Assembly: GCA_023665205.1 (NCBI GenBank)
Contig: JAMPEJ010000003.1
Location: forward strand, 165,101-229,100
From: Corallococcus sp.
Lineage (GTDB): Bacteria > Bacillota > Clostridia > Christensenellales > CAG-314
Direction of reading: 5' to 3'
Length of the DNA: 64,000 bases
Program-made: the position numbers and the translations under genes
Part shown: in pieces, positions 51,396 through 60,166 of the stretch
Layout of the letters: the number at the start of each line of letters is the position of its first letter
How positions within the stretch are numbered: the first letter of the stretch is position 1
Notes under the pieces: model-generated
What the model was told of the DNA's origin: nothing
Database searches by the model: none
The model's input: only the letters and a program-made list of their open reading frames with translations

Positions 51396-51923
51396 TCACA
51401 ATTTTGCCGGAGCGGGATATTCGCAGCCGAAAGTCTCCACAATAACGGACTGCATAATTTGCTTTTCAAAGGGGCGATCGGTGTAATCGGTTGGTTGGTC
51501 GGCGATTTCGTCCACCACGTCCATACCTTCCGTAACCTTGCCGAAAGCGGCGTAAGCACCGTCCAAGTGAGGGGCATTGCGATGCATTATAAAAAACTGA
51601 CTGCCGGCACTGTTTGGAGCCATAGCGCGAGCCATAGAAATTACGCCGCGCGTGTGTTTCAAAGAATTTTCAAAACCGTTTTGAGAAAATTCTCCTGCAA
51701 TAGAATAACCGGGGCCTCCAGTGCCCGTGCCGTTGGGGCAGCCGCCCTGTATCATAAATCCGCGAATGACACGGTGAAAAATCAGTCCGTTGTAGAAACC
51801 GGAATTAGCAAGAGCGATGAAATTGTTGACGGTATTGGGCGCGGCATCGGGATAAAGTTCCAACACGATTTTTTTGCCGCTTTCCATAGTGATTGTTGCA
51901 ATAGGGTTTTTTGTTTGAGTCAT
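51396..51923 (-). CDS. ppiB: cyclophilin peptidyl-prolyl isomerase
   Basis: 175 residues. Cyclophilin fold with [30 protein letters not shown] (catalytic Arg in FHRV; partially quoted), [27 protein letters not shown] and [14 protein letters not shown]. No signal peptide, so a cytosolic folding catalyst. GGAGG lies upstream of the ATG; own promoter and terminator. Confidence 0.95.
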   Translation of the reverse strand: MTQTKNPIATITMESGKKIVLELYPDAAPNTVNNFIALANSGFYNGLIFHRVIRGFMIQGGCPNGTGTGGPGYSIAGEFSQNGFENSLKHTRGVISMARAMAPNSAGSQFFIMHRNAPHLDGAYAAFGKVTEGMDVVDEIADQPTDYTDRPFEKQIMQSVIVETFGCEYPAPAKL

Positions 51924-51967
51924 AGAAACCTCCGTTTATTACAGGCAGTGCCTGCAAATTTGACTAC

Positions 51968-51996
51968 ATTGTAGCATAAAAAGAACGTTTATACAA
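51968..51996 (-). promoter_or_regulatory. promoter of ppiB
   Basis: Minus strand TTGTAT, 17-bp spacer, TACAAT. Confidence 0.6.
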
Positions 51997-52013
51997 TAGT
52001 GGTAAAAAAATAG

Positions 52014-52042
52014 TTGTCAAATTTTAAGAAATATAGTATAGT
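52014..52042 (+). promoter_or_regulatory. promoter of the tRNA-Pro transcript
   Basis: TTGTCA, 17-bp spacer, TATAGT. Transcription would start near 52049, leaving a leader of about 200 nt before the tRNA. That leader holds aacaacata / tatgttgtt (about 52077-52097) and a long ccccgaaaatt / aatttttgggg hairpin (about 52149-52177). Confidence 0.6.
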
Positions 52043-52254
52043 ATGTAGGCAAATATTTAGGTGTAGCGTTAAGCAAAACAACATAGTATGTTGTTTGTAG
52101 CGAAGCCCGCAAGAGTTTGCTCGAAGCGCGGAAGCGCCTTGACGGGGTCCCCGAAAATTGAATTTAATTTTTGGGGCAAAGGAAGCGGACAACTGCAAGG
52201 CAATGACGGTAAATTGCAAAAAGCAGTATAAAGTTTTTTGAATTAAATAATTAT

Positions 52255-52330
52255 CTGGGTGTAGCGCAGTTGGTAGCGCACAAGACTGGGGGTCTTGGGG
52301 TCGCAGGTTCAAGTCCTGTCACTCAGACCA
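52255..52330 (+). tRNA. tRNA-Pro (anticodon GGG)
   Basis: 76 nt with CCA encoded. Acceptor CTGGGTG / CACTCAG (one G-U), D arm GCGC-AGTTGGTA-GCGC, anticodon stem CAAGA / TCTTG with loop CTGGGGG (anticodon GGG), T arm GCAGG-TTCAAGT-CCTGT, discriminator A. All positions fit a standard cloverleaf. It reads CCC and CCU proline codons. Confidence 0.95.
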
Positions 52331-52361
52331 GACAAAGGCGGGTAGCCTTTGGGCGCAATAG

Positions 52362-52392
52362 AAAAGGAACGCAACGTATGCGTTCCTTTTTT
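52362..52392. terminator. terminator after tRNA-Pro
   Basis: An 11-bp stem aaaggaacgca / tgcgttccttt, then TTTTC. On the minus strand it can also stop the nuclease operon. Confidence 0.8.
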
Positions 52393-52458
52393 CTTTGCAG
52401 TTTATAGAGAAACAAAAAATAATAAACTTAACCAACTTGCGCGCGCAAAATGCGAAAA

Positions 52459-53073
52459 CTATGACAGCATGTAAGTCAAAGTGACCGCTGCGCCGCCGGC
52501 TGAAACATAGCGGACAATGATTACGTGTTCGGCATTGCCTTCGTAATCAAACGTAACCGTCATATCCGTACACTGCAAAGACGGCGCGTCCATAAACGCA
52601 GTAGGATTGGTAACTTTGGCTGTAAATATACCGTTTTCCGTCTTGACGTTGGAAAAGTTACGCTCTGCAAAGTGTAGCGTAAGTTTGGTGACGTTACCGA
52701 AATTAATATCGACGGCGTCACCGGTTTGTTCTAAAACTTTTCCGCTCGAAAGCACCACCGTTCCGACGGACGTTACCGTATCGCCGCCGCTTGCGCCTGT
52801 GGACGGATCTATCGGCGCAAAGTTTTGCACGGAATAATTGACGACGGATCTATCGTTGCCGTTTTTAACGTCAAAGGTACTTATAAGCGTATAGCCGTCT
52901 TGTTCTGTTGTAATTTTTACCGATATGTTGTCGTGACTGCCGTTTGCAATTTTTGACAGTTCGGAATACAGACCGCTTGCAAAGCAGCAAAAATACACTA
53001 TCAAGAATACCGCAACAAGCACAACGACAGCCACGCAAGGGAGTATGATAGTTAAAAGTTTTTTCTTACTCAT
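52459..53073 (-). CDS. membrane-anchored 204-residue protein, nuclease-associated family (copy 2)
   Basis: 204 residues with one N-terminal TM (TIILPCVAVVVLVAVFLIVY, residues ~8-27) and an extracellular beta-rich body. Not recognised as a known family, but clearly related to the lipoprotein at 55922-56536: same length, the same spacing of a NFSNV/YFSDV motif, TAKVTNPTAF / TAKVTKPQAF, a CTDMTVTFDYEG / CKPDTMIVTVGYG segment, and a final V-L-(T/M)-Y strand. It starts nine bases after the second endonuclease I gene. Its position after each nuclease suggests a partner, substrate-binding or inhibitor role. Confidence 0.7.
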   Translation of the reverse strand: MSKKKLLTIILPCVAVVVLVAVFLIVYFCCFASGLYSELSKIANGSHDNISVKITTEQDGYTLISTFDVKNGNDRSVVNYSVQNFAPIDPSTGASGGDTVTSVGTVVLSSGKVLEQTGDAVDINFGNVTKLTLHFAERNFSNVKTENGIFTAKVTNPTAFMDAPSLQCTDMTVTFDYEGNAEHVIIVRYVSAGGAAVTLTYMLS

Positions 53074-53082
53074 AATACCCTC

Positions 53083-55791
53083 CTAGAAAAACCTGCGTTT
53101 TAGTACAAACAGGGCGAGCGTTACAGCGACAACGGTTACGGACGTACCGTAAAATCCGGAAAGCGCAGTTTTGATTGCCTGTTGCATTTCGTTGTTTTGA
53201 GAAGCGACGCTTGCGTTATACTCTTCTATCGCTTGTTGAAGTTCGGCATATTTTTCTGACACTACGGAATTTTCCTTCTGTTCCGACGTCAATTTGTGAT
53301 ACTCCGAAAGGGCGTTTTTGATAGCGCTGCGCACGTCTGCTTGAGCCGTACTGTCCAATACCTGTTGTACAGCCGCAGTAAATACGTAAAACTCCGGCTG
53401 AGGTTCCGGAGGATCGACCGTGCCGCTGCCAACAACGGTAACCGTACAGTAAGCAGTCTTACCGCCGAACGTGGCCGTAATCGTTGCGGTACCAGCAGCA
53501 ACCGCCGTAACAGTTCCGTCCTGAGTAACGGTTGCAACGCCGACGTTACTGGACGTAAACGACAGCGAGCCGCTGCCCGTAGTCGTAGCCGTAAGTTTTT
53601 GAGAAGTACCGACGGTTAAAGACAACGAAGTTCTGTTAAGGCTCAACGTGGGTTGAGGGTCGGGATTAACCGTACCGCCGCCCGTAACCGTAACAGAGCA
53701 AGTTGCAGTTTTTCCGCCGAAACTTGCGGTGATTTGAGCGGTTCCTTCCGAAATTGCCGTAACGGTACCGTTGGAGGAAACTGAGGCTACAGAGGTATTG
53801 CTTGACGTAAACGTCAGAGTACCGGCTCCGGTTGTAACGGCCGTAAGTTTTTGAGAGGAACCTACCGCAAGAGTAATAGAAGTAGTATTCAAAGTCAACG
53901 TCGGCTCCGGTTCCGGAGTATCTCCGCCCGTACCGTATTCGATAATTACTTCGCTAAGATAGCACACGCCGGTACTTTTGTAATTTAGCGTAAAGTATTT
54001 TGCCGATCCGTCTAAGATCCAAGTAACTCCGTTTTGCGTAACGCCTTTGGTACCTTGACTTGTACCGGCTGTCGGATAGGGATCGGCGTGCGTGTACGCC
54101 GTATCGCTTGTCAACAGTTCCCAGTCCTTAGATCCGCTTGTAGATTTATCCAAAACGACCGTAACCGACTTGATTCCGCCGGGAGCAGGTTTGTTGCTTG
54201 CAAAATAGCATCCGCCTTTGCCGGTGTTAAATTGCATTTTGCCGCCGGAAGTGTACAAAAAAGCAATGCCCTCGATATTTGCCGTCTTCCAGTTCTGACA
54301 GGAATAGCTTGCTTTGCTGAAATTATCAATAGTAATTGACTCCGTACCGCCGCCTTGATACTCTTCCACCGTTATGCCTTCCACGGTTTGCGTCAGACTG
54401 CCGAGTTTGCAAAGAACCGTTGTCGTTCCTGCGGACAAGTCGACCAAATTTGTCGTTCCGTCCAACCACAAACAAGTATCTAACGGAACGTCTGCCGAAG
54501 TGCCGTCGTTGTAAGTGGCAGTAACTACCAGTCCGGCAGGATCGAACCGTTCACCCTCGGTATATTGCAGTTTTGTTGCCGCACCGGAAACAACTATACC
54601 CGTTACGGCTTTTACGGTAATCTTGATAGACGCGGAAATGCCGGTTTCCGAATCGGTCGCAGTAATAGTGGCGGTACCGCCTGCCTTTGCCGTTACCACT
54701 CCCGCGTTTGTAACTGACGCAACCGTACTGTCGGAAGAACTCCAAGTCATGCGCGCGCGAGCGTTGACGGGATTTTTGACGACTGAAAGAGTTGTCGATT
54801 GCCCTACCGGCAAAGTGACCGACGCGGAATTGAAAGACAGACCAACAAGAGGTTCTACGTTTGTGTTATCGTAGGGATCGCCCACCGTAGCCAAAACATT
54901 GAGAAGCGCAGAATTGTAACTTTCACCGTCATAGCAGTAAATCTTTGCGGCGTATTCCGGATGGTCTATAAACGGATTGCGGTTACCTTGAATATCGGCA
55001 ACAGCGTTGTTGCGGTATATTTCCGCTTCTGTAGGAGGTTCCTGCAAATGCCACTTAAACAGAGTTTCGATATCGCCGATGGTTTTACTGCTGCCGATTC
55101 CAAGAACAAACCGCAAATTATTGTCGTCACCCCAACGCGTTTGCATATACATCAAGATACGCGCAGTCTGTCCGCGATATCCTTTGGCAGGATAGAAATA
55201 ACCGTTTGCTTTGTAACAAAGAGCGTCCGCTCCGTACAAAGAATAATTGCCGTAAGTTATTTGACCGTTTTCCTTTGCAACGTTGCTCGCCGTTTGCGCC
55301 ACTTCGCCAAATTGCAAACTTCCGCGTGTAGAATTGAGCGTGCTGTCGGTAGGACGCAGGTGATGAGCGTCGCTTCCCGGACCGGATTCGGCAGGAAACG
55401 CTTTACCGCTGTTTTTAGGCCAAACGTGCTCGCGGTTGGACGTACCGCCGAAACCGTCGCGCGGAGTACCGGTATAGAACCACAGCATTTTACCGGTATT
55501 CGGATCGATATCGGTTTTGGGCCAAACGTTGTTTAACGCGAGTTCGCTTTGTCCGTTGTAAACGGTATACGTTTTATGCGTTGAAGTAATTAGATTTGCA
55601 AGGTCCGAACGAAACGCAGTACCGTCGTTGTTTTCGTTAAGATTATTGTAGTACGTGCCGTCGTACGGATTATTCCACTCCGCTTCGGCCGCATAGGCCC
55701 GACTTGTCGGCAATAACGCTTGTGCAAGTCCCAACAAAAGGGCAAGCGCCAAAAATAATGCCGCAAAACTTTTTATAAACGTTTTTTGCAC
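53083..55791 (-). CDS. secreted membrane-anchored endonuclease I with Ig-like stalk (copy 2)
   Basis: 902 residues. Signal peptide (FAALFLALALLLGLAQALLP ... AYA). Residues ~35-300 form an endonuclease I (EndA/NucM/Bsn) domain: NREHVWPKNSGKAF, GSDAHHLRPTDSTLNSTRG and NAVADIQGNRNPFIDHPEYA. Then a Big_2 Ig-like domain, a Big_3-like segment (YTEGERFDPAGLVVTATYND), a ~140-residue jelly-roll-like region, two more Big_2 domains (~80 residues each), a helical segment and a C-terminal TM with KRRFF tail. The GTG at 55791 has GGAGG seven bases upstream. It would degrade nucleic acids outside the membrane. Second nuclease of a duplicated module. Confidence 0.88.
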   Translation of the reverse strand: MQKTFIKSFAALFLALALLLGLAQALLPTSRAYAAEAEWNNPYDGTYYNNLNENNDGTAFRSDLANLITSTHKTYTVYNGQSELALNNVWPKTDIDPNTGKMLWFYTGTPRDGFGGTSNREHVWPKNSGKAFPAESGPGSDAHHLRPTDSTLNSTRGSLQFGEVAQTASNVAKENGQITYGNYSLYGADALCYKANGYFYPAKGYRGQTARILMYMQTRWGDDNNLRFVLGIGSSKTIGDIETLFKWHLQEPPTEAEIYRNNAVADIQGNRNPFIDHPEYAAKIYCYDGESYNSALLNVLATVGDPYDNTNVEPLVGLSFNSASVTLPVGQSTTLSVVKNPVNARARMTWSSSDSTVASVTNAGVVTAKAGGTATITATDSETGISASIKITVKAVTGIVVSGAATKLQYTEGERFDPAGLVVTATYNDGTSADVPLDTCLWLDGTTNLVDLSAGTTTVLCKLGSLTQTVEGITVEEYQGGGTESITIDNFSKASYSCQNWKTANIEGIAFLYTSGGKMQFNTGKGGCYFASNKPAPGGIKSVTVVLDKSTSGSKDWELLTSDTAYTHADPYPTAGTSQGTKGVTQNGVTWILDGSAKYFTLNYKSTGVCYLSEVIIEYGTGGDTPEPEPTLTLNTTSITLAVGSSQKLTAVTTGAGTLTFTSSNTSVASVSSNGTVTAISEGTAQITASFGGKTATCSVTVTGGGTVNPDPQPTLSLNRTSLSLTVGTSQKLTATTTGSGSLSFTSSNVGVATVTQDGTVTAVAAGTATITATFGGKTAYCTVTVVGSGTVDPPEPQPEFYVFTAAVQQVLDSTAQADVRSAIKNALSEYHKLTSEQKENSVVSEKYAELQQAIEEYNASVASQNNEMQQAIKTALSGFYGTSVTVVAVTLALFVLKRRFF

Positions 55792-55884
55792 TTTTTCTCC
55801 TCCAAGATCATATCGTTTCAAAAACGCAATTATTTTTTATCTCCGTCTATACAAAACCATATAATAGTTTATTTTTTGAGAGAT

Positions 55885-55912
55885 ACCCCAAAAGACACGC
55901 TTTCGGGGTACT
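55885..55912 (-). other. hairpin between the two nuclease modules
   Basis: A taccccgaaa / tttggggta type stem without a T-run in the 130-bp gap. It may attenuate or process the transcript rather than end it. Confidence 0.35.
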
Positions 55913-55921
55913 GAATATATT

Positions 55922-56536
55922 TTAGATTTGCGGCGGTACAAAAGAGTACATAAGCACTACTTTAGAACCGCTGTTTGAGGTATATTGTATGCGCACGTAG
56001 TCGATAAGATCGCCGTAGCCGACCGTCACGATCATAGTATCAGGCTTACACGTAAAATCCGAATCGCCAAAAAACGCCTGAGGTTTGGTCACCTTTGCCG
56101 TCAAATAGCTGCCTTTTTCATTGACGTCGGAAAAATAATTTTTGTGGAAAGTCAATCCGCGTCCAACTACGGCTTCGAGTTTTACGTCCTGCGGAACGTC
56201 GCCGCTGACGCTTGTTACTTGACCGCCCTTGACCGTTGCGCTCCCTTTATACGTATTGATAAACGAATCGGGCAGCGTATCGGAATTGTCGAACGTTGCA
56301 AGCCGACGCACTACAAAATCCACGCTAGAAGTATCGTTGTTGCCGTACGTTACGTTAAATTCGCTTACAAATTCGTCTAAATCTTTTGTGACGGTTACAG
56401 TAAGGCTCATTGCGGAATATTCGGCATTGAGCAATTTGTTTATTTTTTCAAACTGTTTGGAATAATCTGCGCAACCGACGAGACACAGGAGCGCAAGCAA
56501 CAAACATACGATCGTTAAAAACAACTTTCTTTTCAT
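55922..56536 (-). CDS. 204-residue lipoprotein, nuclease-associated family (copy 1)
   Basis: 204 residues. Signal peptide with lipobox LVGC (Cys22), so lipid-anchored outside the membrane. The body is beta-rich with a pattern shared with the 52459-53073 protein (YFSDV, TAKVTKPQAFFGDSDF, CKPDTMIVTVGYGDL, VRIQYTSNSGSKVVLMYSF). No known family was recognised. It begins 13 bp after the first endonuclease gene and precedes the second. One copy uses a lipid anchor, the other a TM helix, which indicates that surface display is what is conserved. Confidence 0.72.
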   Translation of the reverse strand: MKRKLFLTIVCLLLALLCLVGCADYSKQFEKINKLLNAEYSAMSLTVTVTKDLDEFVSEFNVTYGNNDTSSVDFVVRRLATFDNSDTLPDSFINTYKGSATVKGGQVTSVSGDVPQDVKLEAVVGRGLTFHKNYFSDVNEKGSYLTAKVTKPQAFFGDSDFTCKPDTMIVTVGYGDLIDYVRIQYTSNSGSKVVLMYSFVPPQI

Positions 56537-56549
56537 CGTCGCGTTCCTC

Positions 56550-57977
56550 CTACATCAACCTGTTATTTAGCAGATACATAACGACTTTAAGTACCACTGC
56601 AAACACAGCCATTGCCGCTACGGCGCTTGCTATTGCGCCCGTCATGTCGTCGTTGACGGCCTGCGCGGCGTTATTATAATCTGCAATTGCCGACTGTAAG
56701 GTTTGATAATCCGATGCAACGGACTGTTTTTCCGTAGCATCCAACATCGAATAAACGGTAAGAGCCGACTTGATTGCAATGAACTTTTCTTCCAGGGTCT
56801 GACAGTTTTGTATTCCATTGACCAATTGCGAAAATTCTGCGGGAGAACCTTCCACTACGGTTACTACGCATTGCAACGACGTTGTTCCGTTGCTGACTGT
56901 AATCACAGCAGTACCGACTTTGTTGGCTTTGACGCCGCCTGCCGAAACAGACGCAACCGACGTATCGGAAGATTTCCACGAAAGAGTACCGGACGTTGTA
57001 GTAGCCGTAAGGTTGGCAGTTTCGCCTACGCACAATACAAGAGACGTCTGGCTCAAAGTAAGTTCGTTGGTAGGCGTATCGCCGCCGCCTATGCTGCCGT
57101 CGCCCCAAATTGCGGAAACATATTCGGGATGATCGATAAACGGGTTACGGTTGCCCTGTATATCTGCCACCGCCTCGTTGCGATTGCGCTCCACGTCGTC
57201 AACCGGATCCAGTTCGTTCCAAGACATAAGCATACTAAACGCCGCTTTGTCCGAACTTGCGCTGATAACGTTGCGAATGGGTAAATTACCGAAAGAACCG
57301 GACGCTCTGCTTCCATTTGTCGTAGCGTGACCTTCGAATATGGAACTGCTGTAGGTATTGTAGTGAGTATATACGTATAACACTATGCGGGCAACGTCGC
57401 CCTTGACGCTGTCGATAGGTTCGAAAACGCTGTTGCCGATATATCCGCCCAACGCTACCGGATTGTTGTTGTGATCCTCGTAGTAAACCTTATTTTTTGA
57501 AACAGCTACACCGTATTTAAGATTGCCGCGTGCACTGTTGAGTCCACTTTCCACGGGGCGTATATGGTGAAGATCGCTACCGCCGCCGGACTCTCCCCAC
57601 AAATCGTTAGACAAACTTTGGCACCACACGTGTTCGCGGTTCCAAGTCCCCTGATTACCTTGTCCCCAAGAACCGTCGATATCAGCCTGCGAATAAAATT
57701 CCATGACCTTACCGTTGCCGCTGCCGGCGTCGGTTTTTTGAACAGTGGACGGAGTTTTGCAATCGTTATAACTTGTATACTTTGTGTGCGTGGAAGTGAT
57801 AAGGTCGTGCAATTGTCCCAACAGTTCCGTACCGCCCGTTGCCGTTATAGGCGCGTAATAATTGCCTGTCGCCGCAGACGCAACGCCGTTCCCTGCAAAT
57901 ACGCAAGGCAAAACGGCTGCGCACAAAACTATCGCAACCATCAACGACGTAATCAAAATTGCGCTTCGTTTTTGCAT
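56550..57977 (-). CDS. secreted membrane-anchored endonuclease I with Ig-like domain (copy 1)
   Basis: 475 residues. Signal peptide ending ASA/ATG near residue 36. Endonuclease I domain at ~40-295: NREHVWCQ (113-120), GSDLHHIRPVESGLNSARG (133-151), NEAVADIQGNRNPFIDHPEY (267-286). One Big_2 domain at ~305-375, a helical stalk at ~380-448, then a C-terminal TM (IASAVAAMAVFAVVLKVVMY). AGGAG is four bases before the ATG. Family members cut DNA and often RNA non-specifically with a divalent ion. First gene of a four-gene operon behind a near-perfect promoter. Confidence 0.9.
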   Translation of the reverse strand: MQKRSAILITSLMVAIVLCAAVLPCVFAGNGVASAATGNYYAPITATGGTELLGQLHDLITSTHTKYTSYNDCKTPSTVQKTDAGSGNGKVMEFYSQADIDGSWGQGNQGTWNREHVWCQSLSNDLWGESGGGSDLHHIRPVESGLNSARGNLKYGVAVSKNKVYYEDHNNNPVALGGYIGNSVFEPIDSVKGDVARIVLYVYTHYNTYSSSIFEGHATTNGSRASGSFGNLPIRNVISASSDKAAFSMLMSWNELDPVDDVERNRNEAVADIQGNRNPFIDHPEYVSAIWGDGSIGGGDTPTNELTLSQTSLVLCVGETANLTATTTSGTLSWKSSDTSVASVSAGGVKANKVGTAVITVSNGTTSLQCVVTVVEGSPAEFSQLVNGIQNCQTLEEKFIAIKSALTVYSMLDATEKQSVASDYQTLQSAIADYNNAAQAVNDDMTGAIASAVAAMAVFAVVLKVVMYLLNNRLM

Positions 57978-58033
57978 TTTTCTCCTCTCGAAATTATTTT
58001 CATACTAACCTGTAAGAAAAATTGTTACGTTAA

Positions 58034-58062
58034 ATTATACACTTTGTACTTGCCCGTGTCAA
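58034..58062 (-). promoter_or_regulatory. promoter of the surface nuclease operon
   Basis: Minus strand TTGACA, 17-bp spacer, TATAAT: exact consensus, so the operon is likely expressed strongly in vegetative cells. Confidence 0.85.
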
Positions 58063-58115
58063 TACCGATTTGAAAAATTTGTGACGATACAAATCGGTTT
58101 TTTGACAAAAATCGC

Positions 58116-58556
58116 CTAACAGTCAGAAGTGCCGAAATCGGTTTTTATCTTTTGTAATACTGGTGCGTCCGCAGGACAAAACTCCAATTCGTCCGTTTGA
58201 TCGGGCGTTATCCAACGGAGTTCCGCATGCTCCATCAAAGTAGGTTCTCCGCTTAATATTTCCGCGTTAAATAACGTCAAGTCTACCGTAACGTCGTCGT
58301 AGGAGTGAACGGTATGATAAAACTGTTTACCCACCTTTACCGCAATTGCCAGTTCCTCCTCACACTCGCGAACAAGAGCTTGCCGTTTGGTTTCGCCGCG
58401 CTCCACCTTTCCGCCGACAAATTCCCATAACAAAGCGCGGGATTTGTTTTGAGGACGGCGGCATGCCAAAAACTTTCCGTCACGCCAAATCAATGCGGCG
58501 ACTACGGTGATTTGCGGTTTTTTGTGCTCTGAGATATTAAAATCGTTTGCAGTCAT
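58116..58556 (-). CDS. MutT-type Nudix hydrolase
   Basis: 146 residues. A complete Nudix box GGKVERGETKRQALVRECEEEL near residues 50-72 (quoted in part) and an N-terminal strand ITVVAALIWRDGKFLACRRP as in 8-oxo-dGTP diphosphatases. Probably sanitises oxidised nucleotides. The region 58557-58942 upstream of it shows no gene. Confidence 0.9.
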   Translation of the reverse strand: MTANDFNISEHKKPQITVVAALIWRDGKFLACRRPQNKSRALLWEFVGGKVERGETKRQALVRECEEELAIAVKVGKQFYHTVHSYDDVTVDLTLFNAEILSGEPTLMEHAELRWITPDQTDELEFCPADAPVLQKIKTDFGTSDC

Positions 58557-58874
58557 TTTGTAATTTCCTTATGATTTGCTATATGCTTATCCGTTGCAAT
58601 AATTCGGTAACGTTTCTTTATAATCCACCGCAAAAAACTCTCGATTCTTAAAAGAGCGCCTTAAAAAAATTTATTTGCCACCTGACGATACTAAAACATT
58701 TGCTGAAATTGCAATCATTTGGTTTTAGCGGCTGTTGGCGTGCGATCGACGATTTCCGGTAATATTATACCATATCGGCTGCGATCTGAGACAAAATACG
58801 ACAAGATTTTACGAAAAACAAAATACCGTTACGCAAAACTATTACGATAAAACGTCAGCCCGAGTTACGTTACA

Positions 58875-58905
58875 ATTGAAAACCGACGGTAAAATGCGCC
58901 GTCGG
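58875..58905 (-). terminator. terminator of the two-component operon
   Basis: ccgacgg / ccgtcgg stem followed on the minus strand by TTTTC. Nothing else is recognisable in 58557-58942. Confidence 0.65.
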
Positions 58906-58942
58906 CTTAATTATATATTTATAAAAGATATTATTGTAAAAA

Positions 58943-60166
58943 CTACTTGTCGGAGTCCTTTTTTGAACGCTTCAACGGCAAAGTTGCCGTAAAAGCGGTA
59001 CGGGAATTTTCACAATGAACGCTTATATCCCCTCCGTGAGTTTGGCAAATTGCTTGCGCGATCGATAATCCCAAGCCGTTTCCGCCGCTGCTGCGGTTGC
59101 GGGACAAATCCACTGTATAAAACCTATCAAAAAGGTGTTTGACTTGTTCTTCCGTCAATTGTTCGCTGTCGTTAGATACGGTCAACGTAACGTGTTTCCC
59201 CGACGCCTGCAAGCGTAATTCTATGTTACCTTCGCCTTTGGAATACTTGTTGGCGTTATCCAACAAAATAGTAGCCAACTGCTTTAACTGAGCGGCGTTA
59301 CCTGTCACTCGGACGTCCGGAGCAATATCGTAACGGAAAGCCTTGCCGTTTTCGTAAAAAATAGCCTCGTAACCTAAAACGATGGTATTGACGCAATCGG
59401 AAAAATCCGTATCCTCCGTCTGTACTTTGAGCCCGTCGTCGTTTTTAGCCAAAAACAACAAATCCGCCACCAAATCCGCCATGCGTTTGGCTTCGCTGCG
59501 GGTGTTTTCTATCCACCGCATTTGGCTTGCCACCGTTTCTTCCTGATGCGAGGCGATAATTTCGGTGTTTGCCATAATGACGGAAAGCGGAGTTTTAAGT
59601 TCGTGAGAAGCGTCTGCGACAAACTGTTTTTGTTTGTTCCAACTTTCCTCAACAGGCTTCAAAGCTATTTTGGAAAGCACCAAACTGATAATAAGATATC
59701 CAACCAAACCCAAAAACATAGCGCCTAAAACAATACCAGTATATACCGGTATACCGCTGTTTTTGCCTTCCAAACTGTTGACGGTAATTTTGACGAAATT
59801 GCCGTCCTCAACCTTTGCATAACGCAATTTGCCGCCTATCCAACCGTTGTCGTCTTTTGATTGAACTATGTTTTGTACTTTGTCGCTGATATATTCCTGA
59901 GACAAATTGGCGCCGTTGCCGAAATACCAACCCACGATTTCCTTTGCTTCGGTATCGTATTTGATAAAAACGATATCGTTAAAAACCGTTTCGTCCGGAA
60001 CGTTTTGCGTAGGATCGAATTCCAACGCGGATTTCAAACGTTTGTCGCGCTCGCCGTTGATGCGGGAAAAACCCATAGAAAACGTTGCTATAACGGCTAC
60101 GAACATAATGAGACTGACCAAAACGACGTTTATTGCGACGATTCTTCTGCGTAGGTTTACTATCAA
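58943..60166 (-). CDS. sensor histidine kinase
   Basis: 407 residues. Two TM segments (residues ~9-32 and ~140-165) flank a ~105-residue extracellular sensor. H-box FVADASHELKTPLSVIMANTE (partially quoted), N-box LLDNANKYSKGEG, and G-boxes NGLGLSIAQAICQTHGG with FDRFYTVDLSRNRSSGG. No HAMP domain is obvious. Its ATG overlaps the response regulator stop (ATGA), so the pair is cognate. Signal unknown. Confidence 0.94.
   Translation of the reverse strand: MIVNLRRRIVAINVVLVSLIMFVAVIATFSMGFSRINGERDKRLKSALEFDPTQNVPDETVFNDIVFIKYDTEAKEIVGWYFGNGANLSQEYISDKVQNIVQSKDDNGWIGGKLRYAKVEDGNFVKITVNSLEGKNSGIPVYTGIVLGAMFLGLVGYLIISLVLSKIALKPVEESWNKQKQFVADASHELKTPLSVIMANTEIIASHQEETVASQMRWIENTRSEAKRMADLVADLLFLAKNDDGLKVQTEDTDFSDCVNTIVLGYEAIFYENGKAFRYDIAPDVRVTGNAAQLKQLATILLDNANKYSKGEGNIELRLQASGKHVTLTVSNDSEQLTEEQVKHLFDRFYTVDLSRNRSSGGNGLGLSIAQAICQTHGGDISVHCENSRTAFTATLPLKRSKKDSDK

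Noticed and set aside
51989..52312. Minus-strand frame across the tRNA
   Set aside because: It is antisense to tRNA-Pro and its leader, with no coding features.
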